From an uncultured Shewanella sp. (GTDB lineage: Bacteria; Pseudomonadota; Gammaproteobacteria; Enterobacterales; Shewanellaceae): DNA of 64,000 nt. Where the stretch lies: NCBI RefSeq assembly GCF_947497935.1, contig NZ_CANMIO010000004.1, forward strand, positions 1 through 64,000, read 5' to 3'. A model generated the notes under the pieces. That model saw only the letters and a program-made list of their open reading frames with translations. It had not been told where the DNA came from and did not search any database. A program made the position numbers and the translations under genes. How positions within the stretch are numbered: the stretch's first letter is position 1; every line of letters begins with the position of its first letter. Positions 17,185-26,234 of the stretch are shown piece after piece.

Positions 17185-18240
17185 CTAAATACGTTTACCG
17201 CTACGACTGCCTAGAATAAATAGAAAGAAAATACTGCCCATCACCGAGGTAATAATCCCCACAGGTAACTCTTGATAACTCAATAAGGTCCGCGCGAGCA
17301 CATCAACCCAGACCATAAATAGTCCGCCCACCAGCGCAGTTAACAATAGCGGATAACGCCCAGGAAACAGTAAACGTACCGTATGTGGCACCATTAAGCC
17401 GATAAAGCCTATGCCGCCACAATTTGCTACCAGTATCGCGGTGATAAGCGAGCACAATAACAACATATTTAGACGCAAGTGGCCGACATTTATCCCTAAG
17501 GTATGGGCCGTTTCATCGCCCGCACGCATAGCCACAATCTGCCTTTTATTCAGTAAGATAATCAAGGTCGCTAACATGACGACACCGGCAGGTAACCACA
17601 GACCTTGCCAACTGGCTTTAGCAAAACTACCTAAGGTCCAAAACAGCACAGAAGCTGTGGCTTGTGGGCTAGAGAAGTACAGCATTAGACTCGCCATTGC
17701 CCCAAACATAAACGAAATGGCCACGCCGGAGAGCAGCATGCGCTCGACTTGGGTACTCAGGTTGCGCCCGCACAGGCTCAGCACCATCACCACCGACAAG
17801 CTAGCACCGATAAAGGCCCCTACGGGTAGGCTTAACCAGAGCATACTTTGGCTAAAGAGAGTTAATGCCACCACAGCGCCGAAAGAGGCGCCAGATGAGA
17901 TCCCAAACAGATAAGGATCCGCCAGCGGATTACGTGTCACGGTTTGCAGCACACTGCCCGCTATCGACAGTCCGGCTCCGGCCACAAAGGCCAGTAGCAC
18001 TCGCGGTAAACGCAGTTCCCAGATAATTCGTTCTCTCACGCCAAGAGGCTCGCCAACACTCAACAGCTTATAACTAAAGACATTGAACACATCGACGGCA
18101 CTAATCGTGGCTGCGCCAAAGCTTGTCGCCGCAAAGGGGGTGAGCAAGCTAATAAAGACTAACAAGCAAAACACTAGGTACTCGACAGGACGCCGCTCAA
18201 GTTTTAGGGCACCAACTTGAGCCGTTGTAGAGTTAATCAT
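17185..18240 (-). CDS. btuC: ABC transporter permease, FecCD/BtuC family (cobalamin uptake)
   Basis: This 351-residue integral membrane protein has about ten helices. The family motifs RLPRVLLAFVAGAGLSIAGSVLQ, NPLADPYLFGISSGASFGAV and the C-terminal GGIGFIGLMVPHTVRLLFPGR form the coupling region to the ATPase. GGAGG lies five bases before the ATG, and the gene overlaps the ATPase gene by eight bases. The riboswitch and the neighbouring cob genes argue for cobalamin rather than ferric siderophore as cargo. Confidence 0.88.
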   Translation of the reverse strand: MINSTTAQVGALKLERRPVEYLVFCLLVFISLLTPFAATSFGAATISAVDVFNVFSYKLLSVGEPLGVRERIIWELRLPRVLLAFVAGAGLSIAGSVLQTVTRNPLADPYLFGISSGASFGAVVALTLFSQSMLWLSLPVGAFIGASLSVVMVLSLCGRNLSTQVERMLLSGVAISFMFGAMASLMLYFSSPQATASVLFWTLGSFAKASWQGLWLPAGVVMLATLIILLNKRQIVAMRAGDETAHTLGINVGHLRLNMLLLCSLITAILVANCGGIGFIGLMVPHTVRLLFPGRYPLLLTALVGGLFMVWVDVLARTLLSYQELPVGIITSVMGSIFFLFILGSRSGKRI

Positions 18241-19153
18241 CTTGGCCTCCTACCACATGCTCTGCTATTGAATGCTGAGCATTTTTCTCAAGGCTTGCAT
18301 CATAGCCATAAAAGTAACTGATCAGTGGATTACCATGTTGTGGATGGGGCTTAATCTCACAGCACACATCGAACACCTCGGCAATACGCTTCTCGGTCAG
18401 CACAGCTTTAGGTGAGCCTTTCGCCACGCTGCGGCCATTGTTCAATAGCAGCAGTTCATCGCATAGGGCGCTGGCGAGGTTAAGGTCATGAATTGAGGTG
18501 ATAACCGTGATCTTGAGGCTTCGCAGTAGCTCTAAGGTCTGGATCTGATAGCGAATATCTAGGTGGTTAGTCGGCTCATCGAGAATAAGCAACTTAGGTC
18601 GCTGCACTATTGCCCGAGCGATAAGCGCACGCTGTTTCTCACCGCCAGACAGGCTCTCATAGGCTTGATTTGCCTTGTCTTGCAGACCTACCTTAGCAAG
18701 GGCCTTAGCGATCACTTCTCGATCACCACGACTGGAAAAATCAAACGCGCCTTTATGGGGGGTTAACCCTAGGGCGATGAGTTGCGCAGTTGTCATCTCA
18801 AAATGGTGTGGGGTATCTTGAAGAACGACCGCAATCTGTCTAGCAAAAGCCTTGGCCGACAAGGTATTGATCTCGTCACCAAATAGATGAATGCTGCCAG
18901 TTGTGGGTTTAATAAAACGGTATAGGCAACGCAGTAAGCTCGACTTACCCGCGCCATTAGGGCCGATAATGCCCAACATCTTGCCTTCAGCTAAGCTAAA
19001 TTCGATGGCCGATAAAATAGCTGTACCGTTGAGCTCCCAGCTTAAATCTTTCACTGACAGCACGGTATTGCTATTGCTATTACCGTTAGCATTGCACTTA
19101 GCTTGAGCATTGCTGTGAGTGTTAACCTTAGGTTCTAGCGCCCGTTCAGTCAT
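18233..19153 (-). CDS. btuD: ABC transporter ATPase, BtuD/FecE type (cobalamin uptake)
   Basis: This 306-residue ATPase has Walker A GIIGPNGAGKSSLLRCL, Q-loop VVLQDTPHH, signature ESLSGGEKQRALIARA, Walker B LLILDEPTNHLD and switch His in ITSIHDLNLA. The first 30 residues form an Asn/Ser-rich extension with no counterpart in the family core, and about 25 residues trail at the C-terminus. It is the first gene after the cobalamin riboswitch. Two small hairpins sit right before its start codon, one holding the GAGG ribosome site, suggesting translational control. Confidence 0.88.
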   Translation of the reverse strand: MTERALEPKVNTHSNAQAKCNANGNSNSNTVLSVKDLSWELNGTAILSAIEFSLAEGKMLGIIGPNGAGKSSLLRCLYRFIKPTTGSIHLFGDEINTLSAKAFARQIAVVLQDTPHHFEMTTAQLIALGLTPHKGAFDFSSRGDREVIAKALAKVGLQDKANQAYESLSGGEKQRALIARAIVQRPKLLILDEPTNHLDIRYQIQTLELLRSLKITVITSIHDLNLASALCDELLLLNNGRSVAKGSPKAVLTEKRIAEVFDVCCEIKPHPQHGNPLISYFYGYDASLEKNAQHSIAEHVVGGQDD

Positions 19154-19154
19154 T

Positions 19155-19187
19155 GAGGCTGACCGCCTCTAAACCTATTTTAGGTTT
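19155..19187 (-). promoter_or_regulatory. Start-codon-proximal hairpins of the btuD-like gene
   Basis: GAGGC/GCCTC arms (19155-19159 and 19165-19169) enclose the likely ribosome-binding GAGG directly before the ATG. Next to them, AAACCTA and TAGGTTT arms (19171-19187) form a second stem with a three-base loop. They may act as the expression platform of the upstream riboswitch. Confidence 0.45.
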
Positions 19188-19283
19188 CATTTTATTGTCT
19201 CCCCCGAGTCGCCCGCTCGAGTCAATGTGCATATGGCTACACTTTTAAATTTCGATACATATTGGCATGTTTCGAACAACATT

Positions 19284-19412
19284 AAGTTAGGCAGGTATCT
19301 GACTTGAAAAATAGCCAAATGCTATCTTCCCTACAGTTGCGGGTACAGTCCGGACTCAGCTAACCTTTTCAGTCAGCCTCCGGTTCCCTTTATGCCGTTA
19401 AGCACCTAACTT
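19284..19412 (-). promoter_or_regulatory. Cobalamin riboswitch
   Basis: On the minus strand an 8-pair closing stem (AAGTTAGG at 19405-19412 with CCTAACTT at 19284-19291) encloses the conserved CCCGCAACTGTAGG core. The 3' B12 box AGTCAGATACCTGCC is also present. It lies about 130 bases upstream of the btuD-like gene and should repress the uptake and salvage genes when adenosylcobalamin is abundant. Confidence 0.9.
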
Positions 19413-19509
19413 TCTTTTTACGCTTTCTTTAACGCCTTAATGCAAGGCCTTAAAGATAACGCCGCAGTTTAACACGCCTTAGTGCATTTGCGTGCTGAGC
19501 TTTTTTCTT

Positions 19510-19790
19510 ATCTAGCAAGTCGCCTTGCTTTAAAAAAGCGGCTAGGTCCTAGGGCGCTTCGCTTCGAGGACGGGCTACGCCCTGCTAGAAAAATCAAAAA
19601 TCACGACCTTTGTCTCTTCTTTGCTTTTCCGGCTTCTCCCGTCTTTGCTTTTTCCTAGGAGCTTTCTTTGCCTTGCCGTAAGCGCAACGTTCTGTAAGTG
19701 ACGCAGTCAAGGCCGCAGGCCGCTCGGCTTTAATCGTCTTTGCTTTCACCGTCTCAGCTTTTTCCTGCTGTTCCTAGGGCCTAGGACCTT
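19510..19790. repeat. Intergenic repeat mosaic
   Basis: It contains the CTAG...CGCTTCGCTTCGAG...GGGCTACGCCCTGCTAG unit (19541-19588) and a partly deleted CCGTAAGCGCAACG...GCAGTCA...GGCCGCAGGCCG unit (19675-19727), joined by TTTGCTTTTCCGGCTTCTCC phrases also found at 8420-8450. Confidence 0.7.
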
Positions 19791-19794
19791 CTTT

Positions 19795-20427
19795 TTATCC
19801 TAGAACCTTCTCTCCCCAATTCAAGGTCATATATTGCTTGTCGCTATCGTGCAGCACATCAATCTCAGCCTTTGCTGCATAAGGTAATTTAAGTGAGGTA
19901 TAAAAACCTGCGGCATGTGTTATTCCTAGAGCCTTCGCCATCAAGTGACGCATCACGCCGCCGTGAGTCACCAGCAACACACACCGACCTTTATACTCTT
20001 CAAGCATGGTCAGCCATGCCTTGTCGATACGCAACTCAAATGCCTGCATGGATTCGCCATTAGGCGGCGCAACAGCCCAAGGATTAGCCCAGTAAGCATC
20101 AAGTTCTTCGGCATGCGACTGATATAATGCATCGAATGTTTGCCCATCCCAATCGCCAAAATTCAGCTCTTTAAAGCCAGCATTTGTTGAATAAGCCGCC
20201 CCCTGAGTTAATGCAAATTCCTCAGCGACATTAGCGCAGCGAATAAGTGGGGAGCTCAGCACCGCATCGGGTGCAAAACCGGGGCTTTGAAGCCCGCCAA
20301 GCACGCTTTGCATCTGTTGCTGACCTTGCTCTGTCAGCGCAACATCGATCTGGCCGCGCAAAATATTGCCACCTTCGCATTCTCCATGTCTAAGCAAGAT
20401 CACCCTTGTGGTTTGCATGCTTACCAT
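19795..20427 (-). CDS. cobC: Alpha-ribazole phosphatase-like histidine phosphatase (CobC)
   Basis: This 210-residue member of the histidine phosphatase superfamily has the catalytic LLRHGE (phospho-His), LSSPLIRCANVAEEFA, ELNFGDWDGQTFD and the second His in LLVTHGGVMRHL. The length and the adjoining cob genes support removal of the 5' phosphate from alpha-ribazole phosphate or adenosylcobalamin phosphate. A start nine bases downstream (MQTTRV) fits the AGAGG ribosome site slightly better and cannot be excluded. It is divergent from metH. Confidence 0.85.
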   Translation of the reverse strand: MVSMQTTRVILLRHGECEGGNILRGQIDVALTEQGQQQMQSVLGGLQSPGFAPDAVLSSPLIRCANVAEEFALTQGAAYSTNAGFKELNFGDWDGQTFDALYQSHAEELDAYWANPWAVAPPNGESMQAFELRIDKAWLTMLEEYKGRCVLLVTHGGVMRHLMAKALGITHAAGFYTSLKLPYAAKAEIDVLHDSDKQYMTLNWGEKVLG

Positions 20428-20533
20428 TTTCCTCTATTGTTTATCAGCTACTTACATAAAATTCATAGGCTTTTAATGCTGAAAAAGTATCATGCTTTAG
20501 CACTTGCACTTTTTGTTACGCCTCACGTATTAT

Positions 20534-20557
20534 GGACGTCTATACGTATAAATGTCC
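20534..20557. promoter_or_regulatory. MetJ-type operator (three tandem met boxes)
   Basis: GGACGTCT, ATACGTAT and AAATGTCC lie head to tail and match the AGACGTCT met box at 7, 6 and 5 of 8 positions. The site is about 110 bases before the metH ATG, in the metH/cobC divergent region, and suggests methionine (S-adenosylmethionine) repression. Confidence 0.7.
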
Positions 20558-20667
20558 AAACAAAAAGTCTCTCTATTAACGAGAGGCGCTTAAATGAAAA
20601 ATTACGGACATGATTTACCAAGAATAATTTATAAAAATACTCTTTTGCGAACTGGTAGGAATTATCT

Positions 20668-23600
20668 ATGGCAACCTGTACCCCAACACATGCCTTGAGC
20701 GCGGTAGCACATACTCCAGACACTGCCGACAAGGTTTTAGCTGTCCTTACCCAAAAGCTTCATGATGGGATCCTTATTCTAGATGGTGCGATGGGAACCA
20801 TGATCCAAGATCGTAAGTTTGAAGAGCAAGATTTTCGTGGCGAGCAGTTCAAGGACTGGCATTGCGATGTAAAGGGCAACAACGACATGTTGGTACTTAC
20901 CCAGCCTCAAGCCATCAAGCAGATCCATAAAGACTACCTATTTGCTGGCTCAGACATCATCGAGACCAACACCTTTAATGCCACCCGTATCGCGATGGCA
21001 GACTATGACATGCAGGCGCATTCGGCAGAGATTAACCTTGTCGGAGCACGCCTTGCTCGCGAGGCCGCCAACGAAGTTGAAGCCGAAACCGGGCGCCAGT
21101 GTTATGTAGCCGGTGTACTCGGCCCGACCAACCGTACTTGTTCTATCAGTCCTGATGTAAACGATCCTGGGTTTCGTAACGTCAACTTCGATGAACTCGT
21201 CGAAGCCTATATCGAATCAATCAATGCCCTAATTGCTGGCGGCGCGGATATCATCATGGTGGAAACCATCTTTGATACGCTAAACGCTAAAGCCGCGCTG
21301 TTCGCGATTGAAACCGTATATGACACTCAAGGTTTCCGTCTGCCAATTATGATCTCAGGCACCATCACCGATGCCTCAGGGCGCACACTTACAGGCCAAA
21401 CAACCGAAGCTTTCTATAATTCACTGCGCCACGTTAAGCCGCTATCTATCGGTCTTAACTGTGCATTAGGGCCAAAAGAGCTGCGTCCCTATGTGGAAGA
21501 ACTATCTAAGATCTCTGAATGCTTTGTATCGGCACACCCGAATGCCGGTCTACCTAATGAATTTGGTGGCTATGATGAAACCCCTGAGCAGATGGCTGAG
21601 GTTATCGAAGAGTGGGCACAAGAAGGATTCTTAAACATTATTGGTGGCTGTTGTGGTACCACGCCTGATCATATTCGGGTCATTCGCGAAGCCGTGATCA
21701 AACATCAAGCCCGCCCATTACCCGATATTCCAGTCGCTTGCCGTCTATCAGGGCTTGAGCCTCTGACCATAGATGAGAACTCGCTATTTTTAAATGTGGG
21801 TGAGCGAACCAACGTCACGGGTTCGGCCAAGTTTTTACGCCTAATCAAAACCGGCGAATATGAAGAGGCTCTGTCAGTTGCGCGCGATCAAGTAGAGAAC
21901 GGCGCACAGATCATCGATATCAACATGGATGAAGGCATGCTCGACGGCGCCGAAACCATGCATAAATTCCTTAACTTAATTGCCTCAGAGCCTGATATCT
22001 CACGAGTGCCGATCATGATCGACTCCTCTAAGTGGGAGGTGATTGAAGCTGGCCTTAAGTGTATTCAAGGTAAAGGTATCGTTAACTCTATCTCCCTAAA
22101 GGAAGGCGAAGATAAATTTATCGAGCAGGCCAAACTCGTTAAGCGTTATGGCGCTGCAGCGATTGTGATGGCCTTTGATGAGGTTGGTCAAGCCGACACC
22201 AAAGCGCGCAAAGTCGAGATCTGTACCCGCGCTTATAACGTGTTGGTTGATAAGGTCGGCTTTCCGCCAGAAGACATCATCTTCGACCCAAATATCTTTG
22301 CTATCGCAACGGGTATCGAGGAGCACGACAACTACGCCGTCGACTTTATCGAGGCAACCGCTGAAATTAAACGTACCCTACCTCACGCGATGGTCTCAGG
22401 CGGTGTATCGAACGTATCGTTCTCGTTCCGTGGTAACAACCCGGTACGTGAAGCGATTCACGCCGTGTTCCTGTATCACGCGATTCAAGCAGGTATGGAC
22501 ATGGGGATCGTTAACGCCGGACAACTGGCAATTTATGACGATATCGATGCAGAGCTTAAAGAAAGAGTCGAAGCCATAGTCCAGAACTTGCCTTGCAAAA
22601 TTGCCGATACCAATAACACCGAGCTGTTATTAGACGTCGCGGAAAAATTCCGCGGTGATGGCAGTCAAGCCGTAAAGAAAGAAGATTTAGAGTGGCGCAC
22701 TAAGCCAGTTAATGAACGCCTTGCTCACGCACTAGTGAAAGGTATTACCGACTTTATCGATGAAGATACCGAAGAAGCCCGTCAGCAAGCCACGCGCCCG
22801 CTGGATGTGATTGAAGGGCCACTCATGGATGGTATGAACATAGTGGGCGACCTATTTGGTTCAGGCAAGATGTTCCTGCCGCAAGTGGTCAAGTCTGCCC
22901 GAGTGATGAAAAAAGCCGTGGCATACTTAAACCCTTATATCGAACTTGAAAAGGTCGAGGGCCAGTCTAACGGTAAGATCTTAATGGTCACCGTTAAAGG
23001 CGATGTCCACGATATTGGTAAGAACATCGTGGGCGTAGTGCTAGCCTGTAACGGTTATGAAGTGATCGACTTAGGCGTTATGGTACCAGTTGAGAAAATC
23101 ATCGAAGTAGCCAAGGCGGAAAAAGTCGATATTATCGGTATGTCAGGGCTTATCACCCCAAGCCTCGATGAGATGGTGCATAACGTTAAGAGCTTCCATA
23201 AAGCGGGCTTAACCATACCGTCGATTATTGGTGGTGCAACCTGCTCGAAAATTCATACCGCAGTAAAGATTGCGCCCCATTCACCAGAAGGTGCCATCTA
23301 TATTGCCGATGCGTCACGTGCAGTGCCTATGGTGTCTAAGCTGATTAATGATGAAACACGCCAAGCGACAATTGATGCAGCCTATGCAGAATATGACATG
23401 ATGCGTGAAAAGCGTCTGTCGCAGACTAAGCGTAAAGAGATCACCACCATTGAGGCGGCGCGTGAAAACCGCTGTCGACATGACTGGGATAACTACACAC
23501 CATTTGTGCCTAATCAGCTAGGCCGTCAGGTATTTGATGATTACCCACTAGAGGATTTGGTGGAACGCATAGACTGGACGCCATTCTTTAGAAGCTGGGA

Positions 23601-24423
23601 GCTACATGGTCACTTTCCACGTATTTTAGATGATGAGGTCGTGGGCGTTGAAGCACGTAAACTATTTAGCGATGGTAAAGCCATGCTAGATAAGATCATC
23701 AATGAAAAATGGCTTACCGCTAAAGCTGTGATTGGCCTGTTCCCAGCCAATACCGTCAACCATGACGATATTGAGCTTTACACCGATGAGAGCCGTAGCG
23801 AGCTTGAACTAACAACTCATCACCTACGGATGCAGATAGAACGCGTGGGTAACGACAACTTCTGTTTAGCCGACTTTGTTGCACCAAAAGACTCTGGTGT
23901 TGCTGATTACATGGGCGGTTTTGCGGTAACTGCAGGTCACGGTATTGACGAGCATGTGGCGCGCTTTGAAGCCGAGCACGATGATTACAACGCGATTATG
24001 CTCAAATGTTTAGCAGACCGTTTAGCCGAAGCCTTTGCCGAGCGTATGCATGAGCGGGTACGTAAAGAGTTTTGGGGTTACGCTAGCGATGAAGCGCTCG
24101 ATAACGAGGCGCTAATTCGTGAAAAATACAAAGGTATTAGACCTGCGCCCGGTTACCCTGCTTGCCCGGATCATACCGAGAAAGGCCTGCTTTGGGACTT
24201 GCTTAAGCCTGATGAAACCATCAGTCTTAATATCACCGAAAGCTACGCCATGTTCCCAACGGCAGCGGTATCGGGGTGGTACTTTGCCCACCCTAAGTCT
24301 CGCTATTTTGGCGTGACCAATATTGGCCGCGATCAGGTTGAAGATTATGCGGTACGTAAGGGCATGAGCATCGAAGAGACCGAGCGCTGGTTAGCCCCAG
24401 TGCTAGACTATGACCCTGACTAA
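20668..24423 (+). CDS. metH: Cobalamin-dependent methionine synthase
   Basis: This 1,251-residue four-module enzyme moves the methyl group of methyltetrahydrofolate to homocysteine through cobalamin. The homocysteine module has the zinc Cys pair in [13 protein letters not shown] (around residues 325-330). The folate module starts near [14 protein letters not shown]. The B12 module has the cobalt-ligand motif [14 protein letters not shown] (around 779-792). The C-terminal reactivation domain includes [19 protein letters not shown] and the AdoMet-binding [20 protein letters not shown] precedes the ATG. Length is close to the E. coli enzyme. Its place beside B12 salvage genes is functionally apt. 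Confidence 0.97.
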   Translation: MATCTPTHALSAVAHTPDTADKVLAVLTQKLHDGILILDGAMGTMIQDRKFEEQDFRGEQFKDWHCDVKGNNDMLVLTQPQAIKQIHKDYLFAGSDIIETNTFNATRIAMADYDMQAHSAEINLVGARLAREAANEVEAETGRQCYVAGVLGPTNRTCSISPDVNDPGFRNVNFDELVEAYIESINALIAGGADIIMVETIFDTLNAKAALFAIETVYDTQGFRLPIMISGTITDASGRTLTGQTTEAFYNSLRHVKPLSIGLNCALGPKELRPYVEELSKISECFVSAHPNAGLPNEFGGYDETPEQMAEVIEEWAQEGFLNIIGGCCGTTPDHIRVIREAVIKHQARPLPDIPVACRLSGLEPLTIDENSLFLNVGERTNVTGSAKFLRLIKTGEYEEALSVARDQVENGAQIIDINMDEGMLDGAETMHKFLNLIASEPDISRVPIMIDSSKWEVIEAGLKCIQGKGIVNSISLKEGEDKFIEQAKLVKRYGAAAIVMAFDEVGQADTKARKVEICTRAYNVLVDKVGFPPEDIIFDPNIFAIATGIEEHDNYAVDFIEATAEIKRTLPHAMVSGGVSNVSFSFRGNNPVREAIHAVFLYHAIQAGMDMGIVNAGQLAIYDDIDAELKERVEAIVQNLPCKIADTNNTELLLDVAEKFRGDGSQAVKKEDLEWRTKPVNERLAHALVKGITDFIDEDTEEARQQATRPLDVIEGPLMDGMNIVGDLFGSGKMFLPQVVKSARVMKKAVAYLNPYIELEKVEGQSNGKILMVTVKGDVHDIGKNIVGVVLACNGYEVIDLGVMVPVEKIIEVAKAEKVDIIGMSGLITPSLDEMVHNVKSFHKAGLTIPSIIGGATCSKIHTAVKIAPHSPEGAIYIADASRAVPMVSKLINDETRQATIDAAYAEYDMMREKRLSQTKRKEITTIEAARENRCRHDWDNYTPFVPNQLGRQVFDDYPLEDLVERIDWTPFFRSWELHGHFPRILDDEVVGVEARKLFSDGKAMLDKIINEKWLTAKAVIGLFPANTVNHDDIELYTDESRSELELTTHHLRMQIERVGNDNFCLADFVAPKDSGVADYMGGFAVTAGHGIDEHVARFEAEHDDYNAIMLKCLADRLAEAFAERMHERVRKEFWGYASDEALDNEALIREKYKGIRPAPGYPACPDHTEKGLLWDLLKPDETISLNITESYAMFPTAAVSGWYFAHPKSRYFGVTNIGRDQVEDYAVRKGMSIEETERWLAPVLDYDPD

Positions 24424-24450
24424 GAGTCAAGCTGAGTAGAAAAAAGCATC

Positions 24451-24496
24451 GGCCTTGAGCCACAGGGCAAACTTGTTTGCCCTGTGGCTCAAGGCC
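24451..24496. repeat. Long perfect inverted repeat after metH
   Basis: Two 21-base arms, starting GGCCTTGAGCC and ending GGCTCAAGGCC, flank a four-base CTTG centre. It is likely the metH transcript end, though no T run follows. The phrase AAGCATC(G/A)GCCTTGA and a related hairpin recur at 25442-25481, so it is also a repeat family member. Confidence 0.75.
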
Positions 24497-24526
24497 TAAA
24501 GCAAAAAGCCGTCCCTAAAACAAAGC

Positions 24527-25267
24527 CTATAAAATATTACTCATACAAGGCTTGGCACTCGTAGAGGCTTTATCATTATTCAGTGATAAAGCCTCATACT
24601 GATTGATGTTCATCGCGACCTGACTTAACAAGCCTTCGGCGCCTTTCGCCGCCTCGCTCTCATAAATCAAAGGCACCATAGTTAAGTGGTGGGATTTTGC
24701 CTGTGCATCGATAAACTGTAACTGGGCCCAAAATAGATTTGATATAAGATGAAACAGGCAGCTGCCTATCCCAAGGTGACGCCACTTTGGTACCACATAG
24801 GCATAAAGCAGGTAACAACACCCCCCGATTTGGCGCTCATTACAGGTATTATCGTCCGAATACCAAGAATCGATCAGACCAACATTAAAGGTCACAAACG
24901 CCACAGGTGTACGCTTTTTCTCTTCAGCATATGCGACTAGTCGGTAGTGTCTTTGATGCCTGCTTTTCGACAGTTGACTTACTGGGTTAAGAGTGTTGAA
25001 AACCTGCTGAATGGCAGCATTATCATCAGCACTCTTGCTACAGAAGTATTGCTGCAGAACATTGGTGTTTTCAGGCTTTGAATCATCATAAATACTAATA
25101 CAAGGCATAACTGATGACTTATCGAGCCCGATAGAGGACGGAGCCTGAAGACGTAAATCTTTTTCAGTTAATGTTTGAATGAAGCCATTGTGTAGTTGGC
25201 AGTGACTAAAATCATCAAGTAGGTGCAATAAGGAAAATAGCTCCGCCTTACTTTTATGAGATGCCAT
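24527..25267 (-). CDS. GNAT-like N-acetyltransferase
   Basis: This 246-residue protein has a C-terminal segment with the GNAT acetyl-CoA loop pattern (LYAYVVPKWRHLGIGSCLFHLI, with x-x-G-x-G) preceded by beta strands around VAFVTFNVGLI. The N-terminal 100 residues resemble nothing I recognise. The ATG at 25267 is chosen because GGAG sits six bases upstream; the longer frame begins with GTG and includes that ribosome site. The substrate is unknown. No operon partner is present. Confidence 0.6.
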   Translation of the reverse strand: MASHKSKAELFSLLHLLDDFSHCQLHNGFIQTLTEKDLRLQAPSSIGLDKSSVMPCISIYDDSKPENTNVLQQYFCSKSADDNAAIQQVFNTLNPVSQLSKSRHQRHYRLVAYAEEKKRTPVAFVTFNVGLIDSWYSDDNTCNERQIGGCCYLLYAYVVPKWRHLGIGSCLFHLISNLFWAQLQFIDAQAKSHHLTMVPLIYESEAAKGAEGLLSQVAMNINQYEALSLNNDKASTSAKPCMSNIL

Positions 25268-25279
25268 ATACCGCTCCAC

Positions 25280-25742
25280 TCAATAAACCCATTATCTGTA
25301 CAGATAGCAAACAATCAGAGTTAATACAGACAATATTTTGCATTAACTATAGGCGCTACTTCTTTACCTGTAAAACAGCTTAAACCCATAACTGCAGCGG
25401 GTTATAGCAAAGTTTGTATCAAGCCATTGTATATAAAAACAAAGCATCAGCCTTGATGCCGTGAGCAAACTTATTTGCTCAGTGACCGCAGGCCTACAAC
25501 ATACACTAGCCCTGAGTGAAAGAGTCAAATTTGTTCGCTCGGCAACTGCAGGCATAACGTACAGCTCTAAAACAAAGCAATAAGCCCCTAAATTTAGAAA
25601 TCAGATTTTCTTCGCACTTGTCGCCCACTTAGTGATCTCTATCATTGTTTTTCGGTCGAAAAGGTTTACTATGGCGGCTTCTCAGGAGGAATGTTCTTTC
25701 CTCCGCACTGCTTACCACAATTTATTTCAGGATATACACACA
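25280..25742. repeat. Intergenic region with hairpin repeat copies
   Basis: AAGCATCAGCCTTGA followed by TGAGCAAA and TTTGCTCA arms (25442-25481) is a degenerate copy of the element after metH. A third, weaker version with GTCAAATTTGTTCGCTC lies at about 25512-25550. I see no gene before 25743. Confidence 0.5.
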
Positions 25743-25913
25743 ATGAAGAGTCTTCTTCCTACATTGATCATGCTATTGATCCCTTCTGTTTCATGGGCAC
25801 ATCCAGGTCACGGTTCTGTTGGTTTATTCCATCACTTATCTGATGTTGCACCTCTTATCTTACTGGCCGTAATCGTAGCTGGCTACGCGATTTGGGTTCG
25901 TTCAAAGCGTTAA
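25743..25913 (+). CDS. Small histidine-containing membrane protein near urease
   Basis: This 56-residue protein has a signal peptide ending VSWA, followed by HPGHGSVGLFHHL and one transmembrane helix ending in basic residues WVRSKR. The HPGHG start after the signal peptide resembles the metal-binding N-terminus of HupE/UreJ nickel permeases, but the rest of a permease is missing. It lies about 320 bases before ureD on the same strand, and the urease cluster has no ureJ/hupE. A role with nickel is a guess from that pattern only. The chosen start is the one that yields the signal peptide. Confidence 0.6.
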   Translation: MKSLLPTLIMLLIPSVSWAHPGHGSVGLFHHLSDVAPLILLAVIVAGYAIWVRSKR

Positions 25914-26234
25914 CTATTCACAACTTTTTATTCAATAGATTTTAAAAGCGCTCGCAGCCGATCCTTCACTGAATCGTTTGAGCTTTGTTGCTACCTTTAG
26001 TTTAGATCTAGTCCGGATTTAGCCTAGATTTAGCTCAGACTCAGCTTAGTTTCCGTTTAGATCTTGCTTAAGCCTCACTTAGGCACAGCCTAAAACCTCA
26101 TCAATATTCATATTGATTGAGTAGCCTAGTTGCGCGCGTTTTTCTGAAATCTTCATTTATTTTGCATGCTCATTTATGAATATGCGAACTGTCGGCTTGC
26201 TATTTTGCCTGCAATATTTGGATAAATTTGATTA
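25914..26234. other. Intergenic region before the urease operon
   Basis: This presumably holds the ureD promoter. A stretch around 25998-26065 repeats short TTTAGAT/TTTAGCT/CTTAGTTT phrases in an irregular way. I see no clear operator or terminator. Confidence 0.35.

Noticed and set aside
22096..22579. Open frames on both strands within metH
   Set aside because: They are alternative-frame shadows of a highly conserved region of metH, with no motifs of their own.
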